A DNA stretch of 64,000 nt, taken from NCBI GenBank assembly GCA_963803295.1, contig CAWDMC010000028.1, forward strand, positions 434,001 through 498,000. Reading direction: 5' to 3'. The stretch comes from CAWDMC01 sp963803295 (GTDB lineage Bacteria > Acidobacteriota > Terriglobia > UBA7540). Positions 8,482 through 19,360 of the stretch are shown here, piece by piece. The position numbers and the translations under genes were made by a program. How positions within the stretch are numbered: position 1 is the stretch's first letter; every line of letters starts with the position of its first letter. The notes under the pieces are model-generated. The model ran no database searches and was not told the DNA's origin. It saw only the letters and a list, made by a program, of their open reading frames with translations.

Positions 8482-10347
8482 CTAGAACAATCGCCAGCGG
8501 CGCAAAGCGGACTCGACTGCACTGGAAGCGGTTTGGCCCAGGCCGCAGATCGAGGAATCGCGCATGACTTGCCCGACTTCCTTGAGTAAATTCATCTCCC
8601 CTTCGACCGAGCCGATGGAACGTCGGCGGTCGAGCCGCTGCAACGATTCCTCCTGTCGGACGGTGCCGATACGGCAGGGAACACACTGGCCGCAGGACTC
8701 ATCGCGGAAGAAGCTGGCGATGCGCAAGAGAATCTTACGGAGGTCTACGGTATCATCAAACAGCATCACCACGCCCGATCCCAGGGTCGCTCCGACGGAT
8801 CGAGTACCCTCGAGGGTGAGAGGGGTGTCCAATTCGTCGGGCGAAACGAAAGCTCCGGCAGCGCCCCCCAGCAGCACTGCCTGCAGGCGCCCGCTGCCCG
8901 ATACCCCCCCCGCAAGTTCGATGAGTTCGCGTAGGGTCGAGCCGAAAGGAACCTCATAAACGCCGGGCCGGGCGACGTGTCCGGAAAGGCAGAAAAGCTT
9001 TGGACCGGCCGAACCGTGTGTGCCAATCGCCGCATAGCGTTCTCCGCCGTCGTGCACAATCAGAAGCACATTGATCAGGGTTTCCACGTTGTTGACAACG
9101 GTCGGCTTGCCAAACAAGCCCACTTGCGTAGGGAACGGGGGCTTGTTGCGCGGTTCACCGCGCAATCCTTCGATGGAGTTGAAGAGCGCTGTCTCTTCGC
9201 CACAGATATAAGCCCCGGCACCGAGCCTGATCTCGATGTCAAAGTGCACTCCGCGACCCAGAATATTATTTCCCAGAAATCCACGGTTTCGTGCCGTTTC
9301 AATTGCGTGCGCAAGCCTTCCACCGGCGAGCGGATATTCCCCGCGCAGGTATAGGTATCCCCGCTTGCAGCCGATCGCGCAGCCTGCGATCGTCATGGCT
9401 TCGACCAGGGAGAACGGGTCACCTTCCATCACCACCCGGTCCTTGAAAGTTCCCGGCTCCGACTCGTCCGCATTGCACACCAGATAGTAAGGCTGGTTAA
9501 CGGGATCCCACTTCTTGCCGCTGGGAAAGGCGGCGCCGCCTCGCCCCACGAGTCGCGATGCTGAAACTTCACGTACTACCCAGCTCCCCCCGAGAGCCAA
9601 GGCACGGCGCAAGGCTTCGTAGCCCCCATGGGCCCGATAGTCGTCGATGCTTTCGGGATCGATCCGGCCCACGCGGTGCAATAGCATCAGTTTGGAGCGG
9701 TCTGAGTGACCGGCTTGAGGAACGGAGACTGGCGCATTAAAGTGGTCCGGCGATTGTTTGGCCGCACCACCTTCGAGCGTCCCCAGAGCTGTGACTAGAG
9801 TGGTCGCGCTTGTGGGTGCGAACACCTTTTCGCAAGGGCGTTCTCCGGCTATCGACATCAGGGCGGCCGGAGCGCGCTCGCACAATCCCAGGCACGGGCT
9901 CCTGTACCAAGTTGCTTTACCCTCGAGGGTAGGCGATCCGGCCGGCCCCAGTTGCTGTTCGAGACGCTGGCAGAGTTCCTCGGCGCCCCGCGTCAAACAG
10001 GCAATGTCGTCACACACGTGCAGCACGCGGAGGGGACGTGGCGTCACCGAAAACAATCCATAGAAACAGGCGACGCCGTAAGCTTCCGCCGGCGGGATGT
10101 CCAGCCGTTGGCAGGCGTAATTGAGAGCCGTGGGCGTAATCCAGCCCATCCGCGCCTGGATCGCGTGCAGCACTGGTAAGAGCAGGTGGCGCTGTGCCCC
10201 CAGACCATGGCCCCGGATTGCGAAATATCCGTCTCGATCCGGGCTGCGCGGGTCGCCTCTCCAGCCTAAATCAGGTCCGCGGAGGACCGCGTCTACCGCT
10301 TGGCGCTCCTCAGGGGAAGCCTCGTCTTTGGTAAAGTGTATATCCAC
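8482..10347 (-). CDS. NuoE-NuoF fusion, NAD-binding diaphorase of formate dehydrogenase
   Basis: 621 residues. Residues ~1-200 are a NuoE/thioredoxin-like [2Fe-2S] domain with CDDIAC and CLGLC ligands. Residues ~215-621 are NuoF: the FMN/NADH site in VGRGGAAFPSGKKW and CGEETAL, an SLBB-type segment, and the [4Fe-4S] motif ESCGQCVPC..C near the end. It should pass electrons from formate, through the Fe-S subunit, to NAD+ in the cytoplasm. Such fusions occur in bacterial NAD-dependent formate dehydrogenases and bidirectional hydrogenases. It sits between the two halves of the catalytic subunit, and all genes read the same way. Confidence 0.93.
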   Translation of the reverse strand: MDIHFTKDEASPEERQAVDAVLRGPDLGWRGDPRSPDRDGYFAIRGHGLGAQRHLLLPVLHAIQARMGWITPTALNYACQRLDIPPAEAYGVACFYGLFSVTPRPLRVLHVCDDIACLTRGAEELCQRLEQQLGPAGSPTLEGKATWYRSPCLGLCERAPAALMSIAGERPCEKVFAPTSATTLVTALGTLEGGAAKQSPDHFNAPVSVPQAGHSDRSKLMLLHRVGRIDPESIDDYRAHGGYEALRRALALGGSWVVREVSASRLVGRGGAAFPSGKKWDPVNQPYYLVCNADESEPGTFKDRVVMEGDPFSLVEAMTIAGCAIGCKRGYLYLRGEYPLAGGRLAHAIETARNRGFLGNNILGRGVHFDIEIRLGAGAYICGEETALFNSIEGLRGEPRNKPPFPTQVGLFGKPTVVNNVETLINVLLIVHDGGERYAAIGTHGSAGPKLFCLSGHVARPGVYEVPFGSTLRELIELAGGVSGSGRLQAVLLGGAAGAFVSPDELDTPLTLEGTRSVGATLGSGVVMLFDDTVDLRKILLRIASFFRDESCGQCVPCRIGTVRQEESLQRLDRRRSIGSVEGEMNLLKEVGQVMRDSSICGLGQTASSAVESALRRWRLF

Positions 10348-10470
10348 GAAGGTCTTTCTCGTCTAGTTCGCTGCCCTGGAAGTCCTGCCAGGCCCGGATA
10401 AGATGCCCGTTGGTCTCGCTGGCCTTTGGGTCCATCCACCCGGCAGGCTACTTGGCGGATTACCTGGCGG

Positions 10471-12378
10471 CTACCGAGCGGGCGCGGTAAGTTTCTCCAC
10501 GCGAATCGCGGTCGCCTTGAACTCGGCGGTACCGGATTTCGGGTCCGTAGCATCGATGGTGAGGATATTCGTCGCCACCTGGTCTGGGAAATGGACGCTG
10601 AGAAACGCAAGCCCAGGCCGTAGTGACGCGTCGAACCTAACCGGAGCCTCCGCCGAGCCACGGCGAGAGCTGACGCGGACACGCTCGCCCTCGCTCAGTC
10701 GGTAGCGTTCACCGTCTTCGGGCGAAAGGCCCAGCATTTCCGGCTGACGCAGCGGCGACGAGTAGCGGGACGACTGAACGCCGGTGTTGAAGGATTCTAA
10801 GTGACGTCCGGTTGTCAGCCGAAGAGGATAGCTCTCGTCCAGTTCATCGACGGGCGGTTCAAACTTCACCACGCTAAATTGCGCTCGGGGTCCCACCACC
10901 GAGTCTTGCCACAGGCGGCTGTGCAGGAAAAGCTCGCCCGGATGCGATTCATCGTAGCAGGGCCACTGGATGCCATCCAGGGCTTCCAGGCGAGCGTAGC
11001 TCATCCCCGCGTGCATCGGGCTCAGCTGCCTCACTTCGTTCCAGACTTCTTCAGCGCCCGGCTGGCCCCAATCGTGTCCCAGACGCCGTGCCAGGTCGCA
11101 GAGGATGCCCACATCGTCCCGCGCTCCCGCTGGAGGATCGATAGCTTTGCGCACCCGCTGGACCCGGCGTTCGCTGTTGGTCACGGTTCCATCAGATTCA
11201 CACCAGCCTGCGGCAGCCGGCAGAACCACGTCTGCCAGCTGGGCGGTGGGCGTAAACAGAACATCCTGCACCAACAGGAATTCGAGTCCCTTCAAAAGGC
11301 GTTCGCACCGTCCCTGATCCGCTTCAGAGTGCAAAGGGTTTTCGCCAATGACGTAGAGGCCCCGGAACGTGCCTTCCTCCATTGCGTTGAACATGCCACT
11401 GAGGTGCAAACCGCGCTGAGGCGGAATTTTCACGCCCCACGCTCGCTCAAACTTAGTGCGAAGCTGATCGTTTTCCACGTGTTGAAAGCCGGGCAGGCGG
11501 TCAGGAATGGCACCCATGTCGCCGCCGCCCTGCACGTTGTTCTGGCCCCGCAGCGGATTCAGTCCGGAGCCATAACGGCCAACATGTCCGGTGAGGAGCG
11601 CCAGATTGATCAGGCCGACCACATTGTCGACGGCGTTATGGTGCTCGGTAATGCCCAAGGTCCAACAGAGTTGGGCCCGGTCGGCGCGCGCGTAGGCGTG
11701 CGCAAGCTCCTGGATAACGCTGGCGGGCACCCCGGTTATTTTTTCCGCGTGCTCTAAGGTGTAAGGTTGCACCGCTTTCCGATAGGCCTCAAAATCCACC
11801 GTGGCTCTCTCGATAAACCGCCGATTCTCCAGGCCGGCCGCGATGATCTCCCGCCCCACGGCGTTCGCTAGAGCGATATCCGAGCCCACGTCGAGACCCA
11901 GCCAAACGTCCGCCCAGCGCGCCGAGCTCGTGCGCCGTGGATCGATCACGTAGAGCCTTGCGCCTTTGCGCACAGCCTTCAGGACGTGGTGAAAGAAGAT
12001 GGGGTGAGTCTCGCGCGCGTTCGAGCCCCAGAGAATGATGAGGTCGGTATCCTCCATCTCACGATACGAACTCGTCCCGCCTCCTGCACCAAAGACCGCC
12101 GCCAGACCGGCGACGCTGGGGGCGTGTCAAGTGCGATTACAGCTGTCGATATTGTTGGTCCCCAGGACGGCCCTGGCGAACTTTTGGGCAAGATAATTCA
12201 GCTCGTTAGTCGTTTTCGAGCAGCTAAACATACCGAAGCCCTGGGGTCCGACAACCCTCGCTACGCGCCGAAGGCCTTCGGCAGCACGGTCAAGAGCTTC
12301 GTCCCAACTGGCCTTACGGAGTTCCCCTTTCTCCCGAATCATGGGGCTTGTGAGTCGATCGTTGCTCGATCTTGTCAT
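10471..12378 (-). CDS. Selenocysteine-containing formate dehydrogenase catalytic subunit
   Basis: Mo/W-bis-MGD catalytic domain oxidising formate. Reading from ATG 12378 (GGAG 6 bases upstream), the frame meets TGA at 12129-12127 in the context NNIDSCNRT-U-HAPSVAGL, where formate dehydrogenases carry selenocysteine or cysteine (E. coli FdhF Sec140). It continues open as YREMEDTDLIILWGSNARET to TGA at 10471. Later motifs are NPLRGQNNVQG, GENPLHSEAD, DVVLPAAAGWCESDGT and the C-terminal dinucleotide-binding part LRLTTGRHLESFNTG. Sec would be residue 84 of about 635. A SECIS hairpin follows the TGA. The cluster-binding front is absent and lies in the gene at 7421-8455. First gene of the operon. 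Confidence 0.93.
12097..12129 (-). promoter_or_regulatory. Bacterial SECIS element with its UGA codon
   Basis: On the minus strand UGA is followed by exactly 11 bases and then a 7-bp stem CGUCGCC/GGCGGCG (one G-U pair) closed by the loop GGUCU. This matches the E. coli fdhF SECIS in loop sequence (GGUCU), stem size and distance from the UGA. It should bind SelB and direct Sec insertion. The selA/selB/selC genes are not in the window but are implied. Confidence 0.93.
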
Positions 12379-12493
12379 ATCGAACTCCATCCTAACTGAA
12401 GCATCGTGTGAGACGAGATCTCTCCACCGACATAGCCCCGAAAGCGGGGTCCGCGCCCAGCCTGTAGCGAAAACGCTGCGACGAACGGAACGC

Positions 12494-13936
<1,443 letters not shown>

Positions 13937-13947
13937 GACCGGAACTC

Positions 13948-16900
13948 CTATTCTTTGGTGATGGTTTCGTCCAGATTCAGCAGCACGCGTGAAAGCGCCG
14001 TCCAACCCGCAACTTCGGCCGGACTGATGTGCTTCGGCAGAAGTGAGGCGAGGGCCGGATTCCCACCCAGCATGTCCCAGGAGTTCAACTCGCCATCCGA
14101 ATACCGATGCGTTTCCTTGTGGAGAAAACCGAGCAACGTGGATTCCTCTTTACGGTCCGGCGATCGTGCCAGGCAACGCCGGAAGGCATAGGTGAGACGG
14201 GCTTCATCGGTGCTCCCGCCGCTCGTCAAGGCGTTCGCGGCCAGGGCCCGGGCCGATTCGAGCGATAGCGGTTCGTTGAGTGTGGTCAGAGCCTGAAGCG
14301 GAGTATTGGATCTTGCCCGCCGCACGCAGGAGGAATCGCCGTTGGGGGAGTCGAAGACCTGCAGCATGGGATAGGGCACCGAGCGGTAACGGAAAGTGTA
14401 CATCGCTCGCCGGTAACGCTCCTGGTCAGTAGATTCGGTCCAAGGTTTGGGGCCGTAACTGGCCGGAGGAAGAAAAAGAAAGCTAGGGGCAGGCGGAAAG
14501 GCGCTGGGACCACCTACTTTCGGATTCAGAAGACCGCTCGCGGCGAGCTCGATATCGCGCACCACCTCAGCGTCCACACGGAACCGGGGTCCACGCGCCA
14601 GCAGCCTGTTATAAGGATCGCGCTCCAGAAGTTCCGGGGTGACTCGAGATGACTGCCGGTAGGTAGCTGAAGTGACAATCAATCGGTGCAGGTTCTTCAA
14701 ACTCCAGCCGCGATCCATGAACTCAACCGCGAGCCAGTCCAAAAGCTTCGGATGAGAGGGAGGTTCGGCCTGCGTTCCAAAATTCTCGCTGGTGGCAACG
14801 AGTCCAATTCCGAAATACGATTGCCACACCCGATTGACGATGGAGCGCGCGGTTGTGGGCGAGTTCCGGTTAGCTAGCCATTCAGCAAACGTGAGGCGTG
14901 TGGGCTGGCCATCCTTCCATGTGGCATCGTGCGGCAGGGGATTGAGAAAAGCCGGTACTCCCGGCATTACAACTTTCGCCGGTTGGAGAAAGTCGCCGCG
15001 GGTGAGCACGTGTGTCTCGCGAGTGCGTTCGCGGCTCTTTAGCACGAGCTGCGACGCGCCTTCTGGATATTGCTTCCACAGATCCGCGATCTCCTGATTG
15101 GCCCGCTTCCATTCAGGGACGGTGGTCCGCCAGTAGCTGAACACAGTCTGGATCTGCGATGGTGTGCGCTTCTCGCGCGGAATCGTGAGGATCTCGCGGA
15201 CGTTCTGGGGCAGAGGATCCGCTGCGGCCTCTGGCGTGGAAGTGACCGAGAGCCGAATACGGCCGAGGGTGTTGTTTTGGTTGTCGTCGCTGTTCCAGCC
15301 GCCGTGGTTCTGAGCGAGGTAGAACGTGAGAATTGTGCCGCCAGAATTCGCAATAGGGGCGGCTGCAAGAAACACGGCTTTTCGCGGCTGGTTGCGGAGT
15401 CCAGGACCGGCATCGATTCCCCAGGCGGTCTCGTCCTTGCCATCGATCGCATATTCAACCGGACCAGTGACTCGCCGTTTGCCGCTCTTATCATCGAAAA
15501 TGGGTTCCAGGGGCGTCTCGGGCTGAGAAATGTCTGCGGTTGCTTTGGCAAATTTTACCTTCGTGACCTTGTCTGGTGTCGCCGCCGAGGCCGCCTCAAC
15601 CTCAAACTCAGTTAACGCGCCGGTCCCCTTTACCGATCGGCCGGGTCCGCCCCGCGGCAGGTTCGGATCGTTCATCAGTTCGAGGCGAAAGGCCGTGATG
15701 TTCGCAATGTCGGTTTTCACGGTCATCTTCACCCGACTCTTAGTGGGGGCGTAGCCTTGCGCCAGGAAAGACCCGTCCTCCTGCGGGAGATACTTTTGAC
15801 CGCCGGTTGAAATGTCATCAACCGCCGGGCGCACTACTGTCCATTCCGGTTGATCGTGGCCGACCTGATCTTCCCAGCGGGCCATTCGCTCTTGCCAATC
15901 CGGACTGCGATGCTCTAGTCCGCCCTCGATCTCGCGAGTCCTGCGCAGAATCTCGGCCCGTTTCATCATCTCGCCGGGCGTATACACCGCCACATTGGCC
16001 TCATGCGAATCGTTGAGGAAAGCGAACATGCGGTAATAATCTTCCTGTGTCAGCGGGTCGAACTTGTGATTATGGCATTGAGCGCAATTGATGGTAAGTC
16101 CGAGAATCCCTTTGCCGATCGCATCCATGCGATCGAACATCGCCACCATGCGAAACTGCTCCGGGTCGATGCCACCCTCTTCGTTGATCATGGAATTGCG
16201 AAGAAAACCGGTAGCAACAATTTGATCCTGGGTGGCGTGCGGCAGCATATCTCCGGCGATCTGTTCGATAATGAACTCATTGTACGGTAGGTCGCGATTC
16301 AGAGCGTTCACTACCCAATCGCGATAGAACCAGACTTGCCGCTGTTTGTCCTTCTCGTATCCGTCGGAGTCCGCATAGCGTGCGGCATCAAGCCATTCGC
16401 GGCCCCAACGCTCGCCGTAGTGGGGCGATCGCAATAGGCGATCTACCTGTTTTTCGTAGGCGTGCCTGCTCTTGTCCGAGAGGAATGCGTCAACCTCTTG
16501 TGGCGTCGGAGGCAGGCCGATAAGATCGAGACTCAGCCGCCGGAGCAGCGTAATTCGATCGGCAGGCGGGGAAGGTGACAACTTTTCACTTTCGAGTCGG
16601 GCGAGAACAAAATTGTCGATGGGGTTTTTCGTCCAGGCCAAATGATTGACCTTGGGAAGTGGGGGACGCTTTGGGGCGACAAAAGCCCAGTGTTGCTTGA
16701 CTTCTGCCGTTTTCCCAGCCACCGAGTCCGGCCAGTTGGCGCCCTGGTCGATCCATAATCGGATCTTCTCGACAAGGGCGGAGTCGAGCGGCTTGCCCCC
16801 CATCGGCATGCGATTTACACCGCCCAGGCCCGCCACCCGGCCATACAAAGAGCTTTCCAAACCCCTGCCCGGGACGATGTCCTTGCCGATGCTCCCGCCC

Positions 16901-17157
16901 TTCAGAGCTGCTTGCTTCTGATCGAGCCGAAAGCCGCTCATCTGCACACTAGGCCCATGGCAGCTATAGCAGTTCTGCTCAAAGATGGGCTGGATATCCT
17001 TTTGGAAATCGACCGACGGTCCGCCAGAGGCGTCGGCCCCATTCTTCACTTGGGGGTAGGCGAGTGGTAGGACGGAAATGAGCCCCGTCGCCAGCAGAGC
17101 TGCGCTGATTACAAATAGTCGAAACAAGCACCGACGCGTCAACATCTTATCGTCCAC
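13948..17157 (-). CDS. PSCyt1/DUF1549/DUF1553 multidomain cytochrome-type protein
   Basis: 1069 residues, exported (hydrophobic segment LFVISAALLATGLISVLPL). Residues ~50-145 form a planctomycete-type cytochrome c domain with heme motif CYSCH and a distal MPMGG. DUF1549 follows (NPIDNFVLARLESE, RWGREWLDAARYADSDGYE, CAQCHNHKFDP with a second CxxCH). A carbohydrate-binding-like middle comes next, and the end is DUF1553 (ARSIVNRVWQSYFGIGLV, SNTPLQALTTLNEP). I keep GTG 17157 because AGGAG is 9 bases upstream; ATG 17145 is an alternative. Co-transcribed with the DUF1501 gene. Probably a surface redox or glycan-related complex, but its substrate is unknown. Confidence 0.93.
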   Translation of the reverse strand: MDDKMLTRRCLFRLFVISAALLATGLISVLPLAYPQVKNGADASGGPSVDFQKDIQPIFEQNCYSCHGPSVQMSGFRLDQKQAALKGGSIGKDIVPGRGLESSLYGRVAGLGGVNRMPMGGKPLDSALVEKIRLWIDQGANWPDSVAGKTAEVKQHWAFVAPKRPPLPKVNHLAWTKNPIDNFVLARLESEKLSPSPPADRITLLRRLSLDLIGLPPTPQEVDAFLSDKSRHAYEKQVDRLLRSPHYGERWGREWLDAARYADSDGYEKDKQRQVWFYRDWVVNALNRDLPYNEFIIEQIAGDMLPHATQDQIVATGFLRNSMINEEGGIDPEQFRMVAMFDRMDAIGKGILGLTINCAQCHNHKFDPLTQEDYYRMFAFLNDSHEANVAVYTPGEMMKRAEILRRTREIEGGLEHRSPDWQERMARWEDQVGHDQPEWTVVRPAVDDISTGGQKYLPQEDGSFLAQGYAPTKSRVKMTVKTDIANITAFRLELMNDPNLPRGGPGRSVKGTGALTEFEVEAASAATPDKVTKVKFAKATADISQPETPLEPIFDDKSGKRRVTGPVEYAIDGKDETAWGIDAGPGLRNQPRKAVFLAAAPIANSGGTILTFYLAQNHGGWNSDDNQNNTLGRIRLSVTSTPEAAADPLPQNVREILTIPREKRTPSQIQTVFSYWRTTVPEWKRANQEIADLWKQYPEGASQLVLKSRERTRETHVLTRGDFLQPAKVVMPGVPAFLNPLPHDATWKDGQPTRLTFAEWLANRNSPTTARSIVNRVWQSYFGIGLVATSENFGTQAEPPSHPKLLDWLAVEFMDRGWSLKNLHRLIVTSATYRQSSRVTPELLERDPYNRLLARGPRFRVDAEVVRDIELAASGLLNPKVGGPSAFPPAPSFLFLPPASYGPKPWTESTDQERYRRAMYTFRYRSVPYPMLQVFDSPNGDSSCVRRARSNTPLQALTTLNEPLSLESARALAANALTSGGSTDEARLTYAFRRCLARSPDRKEESTLLGFLHKETHRYSDGELNSWDMLGGNPALASLLPKHISPAEVAGWTALSRVLLNLDETITKE

Positions 17158-17625
17158 CGAGAAGCACTCCTAAAGTTCAACGTTTTGCGTTAGGATACCA
17201 CAGTAAATACCGCCCTACAACCGGCTCACTTTAGCGAGGACTTAACAGCACCGTTTATCCATAACTGACCGGATTAACCCGGCTTGGATGTTCAGGAACT
17301 TCGCACCCAGATTCATCACCAAGACATGCCGGGTCTAATCCCACCACCTTGAGGCGGTCAGCTTTCAATTCGACGCCCCTTTTGAAGGAATACCTGGAGC
17401 GACGTCCCTTTTGATGGAATGCCGGGAAGCATGGATGCCCCTGGACTCCAACGTGAAGGAAATAGGAGGACGGTGGGCTAACCGCCTTCAGACGACTTTC
17501 AGTCGCCAAAGCAATCTACCGGCTTTCGGCCGGCAGTCTTCAATAACGACGCTCGCGAGCGTTGCGTGCCTGCTGCTCAAACCTGCCGCAAGGTCCCTCG
17601 GGAACAGCTATGCAGTGTAGGAATC

Positions 17626-17654
17626 CTTGGACAGCCAGCGTCCGATTGTCCAAG
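17626..17654. promoter_or_regulatory. Dyad CTTGGACA-N13-TGTCCAAG, putative activator site
   Basis: Perfect 8-bp inverted repeat with half-sites 21 bases apart (two helical turns). Its centre lies about 110 bases before the -12 element of the sigma-54-like promoter of the rubrerythrin gene, a typical enhancer distance. A dyad of the same geometry lies before the gene at 24490. Confidence 0.6.
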
Positions 17655-17736
17655 CTTTTTGACAGTGACGCTCCCGGCGCTGCGGTCCATCTGATCTAAG
17701 GTCTTTCCTGCTAAGGCTATAGCCCGATAGACCGAG

Positions 17737-17752
17737 TGGAACCTCACCTGCC
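17737..17752 (+). promoter_or_regulatory. Sigma-54-like promoter of rubrerythrin gene
   Basis: TGGAACCTCACCTGCC keeps the invariant GG-N10-GC spacing of -24/-12 promoters. It lies 75 bases before the start codon and downstream of the TTGGACA dyad. Nearly the same core (TGGAAC..TGC) precedes the gene at 24490. Confidence 0.5.
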
Positions 17753-17826
17753 TTAAGAGAGATGCGGTTTAAGGTACGGTATCCGCAAAAAACTGAGTTC
17801 CCTGGAGGAGAGAAGGAGGCCTAAAA

Positions 17827-18468
17827 GTGAAGAATGCTTTCGACAAGCTTAGTTACCCGCGACTGGCTTTTATCGGTGCCGCCCTGCTGGTTTCAAGCTC
17901 CGGAATAGCCGCGTCCAATCCTGTGCCCATCCAGACTTTGACCAACCTACAAGCCGCCTACAATGGCGAGAGCAACGCGCACAATCGCTATCTTGTGTTT
18001 GCCCAAAAAGCCGACCAGGAGGGCTACGGCGAGATCGCCAGCCTATTCAGGGCTGCGGCTCGCGCGGAGCAGATTCACCTCACCAATCACGCAGCGGTGA
18101 TCCGCAAGCTGGGCGCCGAGCCAACGGCCACGATCGAAGTGCCCCTCGTAAGATCCACGAGGGAGAATCTGGAGAGTGTTGCGAGCAAGGGCGAGGCTTA
18201 TGAGCGCGACACCATGTATCCCGACTTCATCAAGCAAGCGAGCGCTGATGGCAACCCGGATGCAGTTCAAACGTTTGACCTCGCTCGCAAGGCCGAAGCT
18301 CAGCACTTCCAGCTCTTTTCCCAGGCGGTCGAGAATCTGGAGAGCATGCGGGGAAAAAGCCACACATATTACGTCTGTACCGTTTGCGGGTATACCACGC
18401 CCGAGCCGGTGACTGATAACTGCATCTCTTGCTCGAGTCCGAAAGAGAAGTATGAGGCGGTTGACTAG
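17827..18468 (+). CDS. Exported rubrerythrin
   Basis: 213 residues. A Sec-type signal peptide (LAFIGAALLVSSSGIAAS) is followed by a ferritin-like di-iron domain with LQAAYNGESNAHNRYLVFAQ, ARAEQIHLTNH and KAEAQHFQLF supplying Glu/His ligands. It ends with a rubredoxin-like knuckle, YVCTVCGYT and CISCSS. Rubrerythrins reduce peroxide and are normally cytoplasmic; the signal peptide implies action in the periplasm. Start GTG 17827 has GGAGG 9 bases upstream. A sigma-54-like promoter and dyad precede it. Confidence 0.9.
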   Translation: MKNAFDKLSYPRLAFIGAALLVSSSGIAASNPVPIQTLTNLQAAYNGESNAHNRYLVFAQKADQEGYGEIASLFRAAARAEQIHLTNHAAVIRKLGAEPTATIEVPLVRSTRENLESVASKGEAYERDTMYPDFIKQASADGNPDAVQTFDLARKAEAQHFQLFSQAVENLESMRGKSHTYYVCTVCGYTTPEPVTDNCISCSSPKEKYEAVD

Positions 18469-18512
18469 CAAAATAGAGCGTCTTCTGGCGTGATGCACGC
18501 TCATCGCCAGTC

Positions 18513-18663
18513 GGAAGGGCGGGGCTTTACCCCTGTTACCACCTCAACCGACCCTCCTCGGCCCCGCATCCGGCCCTCCGATGCCCTCTCCCCGCGAATA
18601 GGGGAGAGGGACTGAGGGTCGCGGGCAGAGTGACGAGTGCCGGAGGTGAAGCCCCGTCCTTCC
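18513..18663. repeat. 151-bp inverted-repeat element (MITE/REP-like)
   Basis: The ends GGAAGGGCGGGGCTT and AAGCCCCGTCCTTCC are inverted copies (one mismatch in 15), and the interior has a perfect 10-bp hairpin CCCTCTCCCC/GGGGAGAGGG at 18584-18610. No coding potential. The nested structure suggests a small non-autonomous mobile or folded RNA element. Confidence 0.5.
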
Positions 18664-18740
18664 GGGGTCAAGACGGTGACACGATCCCTGAGGCGATAAG
18701 CCCGGGCCGCTGGCGGCCTGGCACAAACGAGAGGCCTGTC

Positions 18741-19304
18741 ATGATTTACTTCCCGACCCTTCCCAACTGGAACGGATTGCATCCGTTGATCGTGCATTTT
18801 CCCATCGCCCTGCTGCTGGTTGCCCCCCTCTTCATCGTGATGGGCGCGGTGCTTTCTCCTCAGAAAGGGAGGGCGTTCCTAAATTCCGCCCTCATCATGA
18901 TGGTAATCGGCACCCTCGCTCTTTTTTTGGCGACGGAGACGGGTGAGGCCGCAGGCAGAATAGCTGGCGGGGCGCCTCAGACCGAGCAAGTTCTCGAGCA
19001 GCACGAGGAACTCGCAGAGACCACCCAGGTCCTGTTCGCTGCTCTTACCGTCGCCTTCGCGGCGCTGCTCTTTGTTCCGGGCATTGCGCGGCGACAGATC
19101 TCCCGTACTTTCAGCACTGCACTGCTCGCCGCCTTTTTGATTCTCTACAGCACAGGTGTGTTGTTCCTAAGCAACACCGCCCATCAAGGTGGCCGACTCG
19201 TCCATGAACTCGGCGTGAAAGCCAAGGTTACGCCCACGATAGTCCCAGCGCCAGGGTCCGCCTCGGACGCGCCGGCCTTGGCATTGGGCCAGCACGACGA
19301 GTAA
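18741..19304 (+). CDS. DUF2231 family membrane protein
   Basis: 187 residues with four predicted membrane helices. The N-terminus NWNGLHPLIVHFPIALLL carries the conserved His-Pro and His residues of the DUF2231 family, and a later HQGGRLVHELGVK is also typical. Members are often encoded near cytochrome or copper proteins and may bind heme, but the function is not established. Start ATG 18741 follows GAGAGG. It is followed closely by a receiver-like gene. Confidence 0.85.
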   Translation: MIYFPTLPNWNGLHPLIVHFPIALLLVAPLFIVMGAVLSPQKGRAFLNSALIMMVIGTLALFLATETGEAAGRIAGGAPQTEQVLEQHEELAETTQVLFAALTVAFAALLFVPGIARRQISRTFSTALLAAFLILYSTGVLFLSNTAHQGGRLVHELGVKAKVTPTIVPAPGSASDAPALALGQHDE

Positions 19305-19360
19305 GCTCGCCCGCCTGGAGTACAACACGTCCGCTCTACGCTTCGAAAGGAGGATTTACG

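Larger units (their letters stand above)
17158..17825. other. Gene-free region with divergent regulatory signals
   Basis: No coding frame here is convincing. The region separates the leftward DUF1549 operon from the rightward rubrerythrin gene and contains the dyad and sigma-54-like promoter listed separately. Confidence 0.6.

Noticed and set aside
10801..11757. Long plus-strand frame of 318 codons
   Set aside because: It is antisense to the formate dehydrogenase catalytic gene, whose family motifs are unmistakable; such shadows are common in GC-rich genes.
12127..12129. TGA taken as a true stop splitting the formate dehydrogenase gene
   Set aside because: Position, downstream similarity and the SECIS hairpin show it to be a selenocysteine codon.
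18488..18503. TGGCGTGATGCACGCT as a sigma-54 promoter before the DUF2231 gene
   Set aside because: Spacing fits but the -12 part is poor, no dyad lies upstream, and it is 240 bases from the gene with an inverted-repeat element between.
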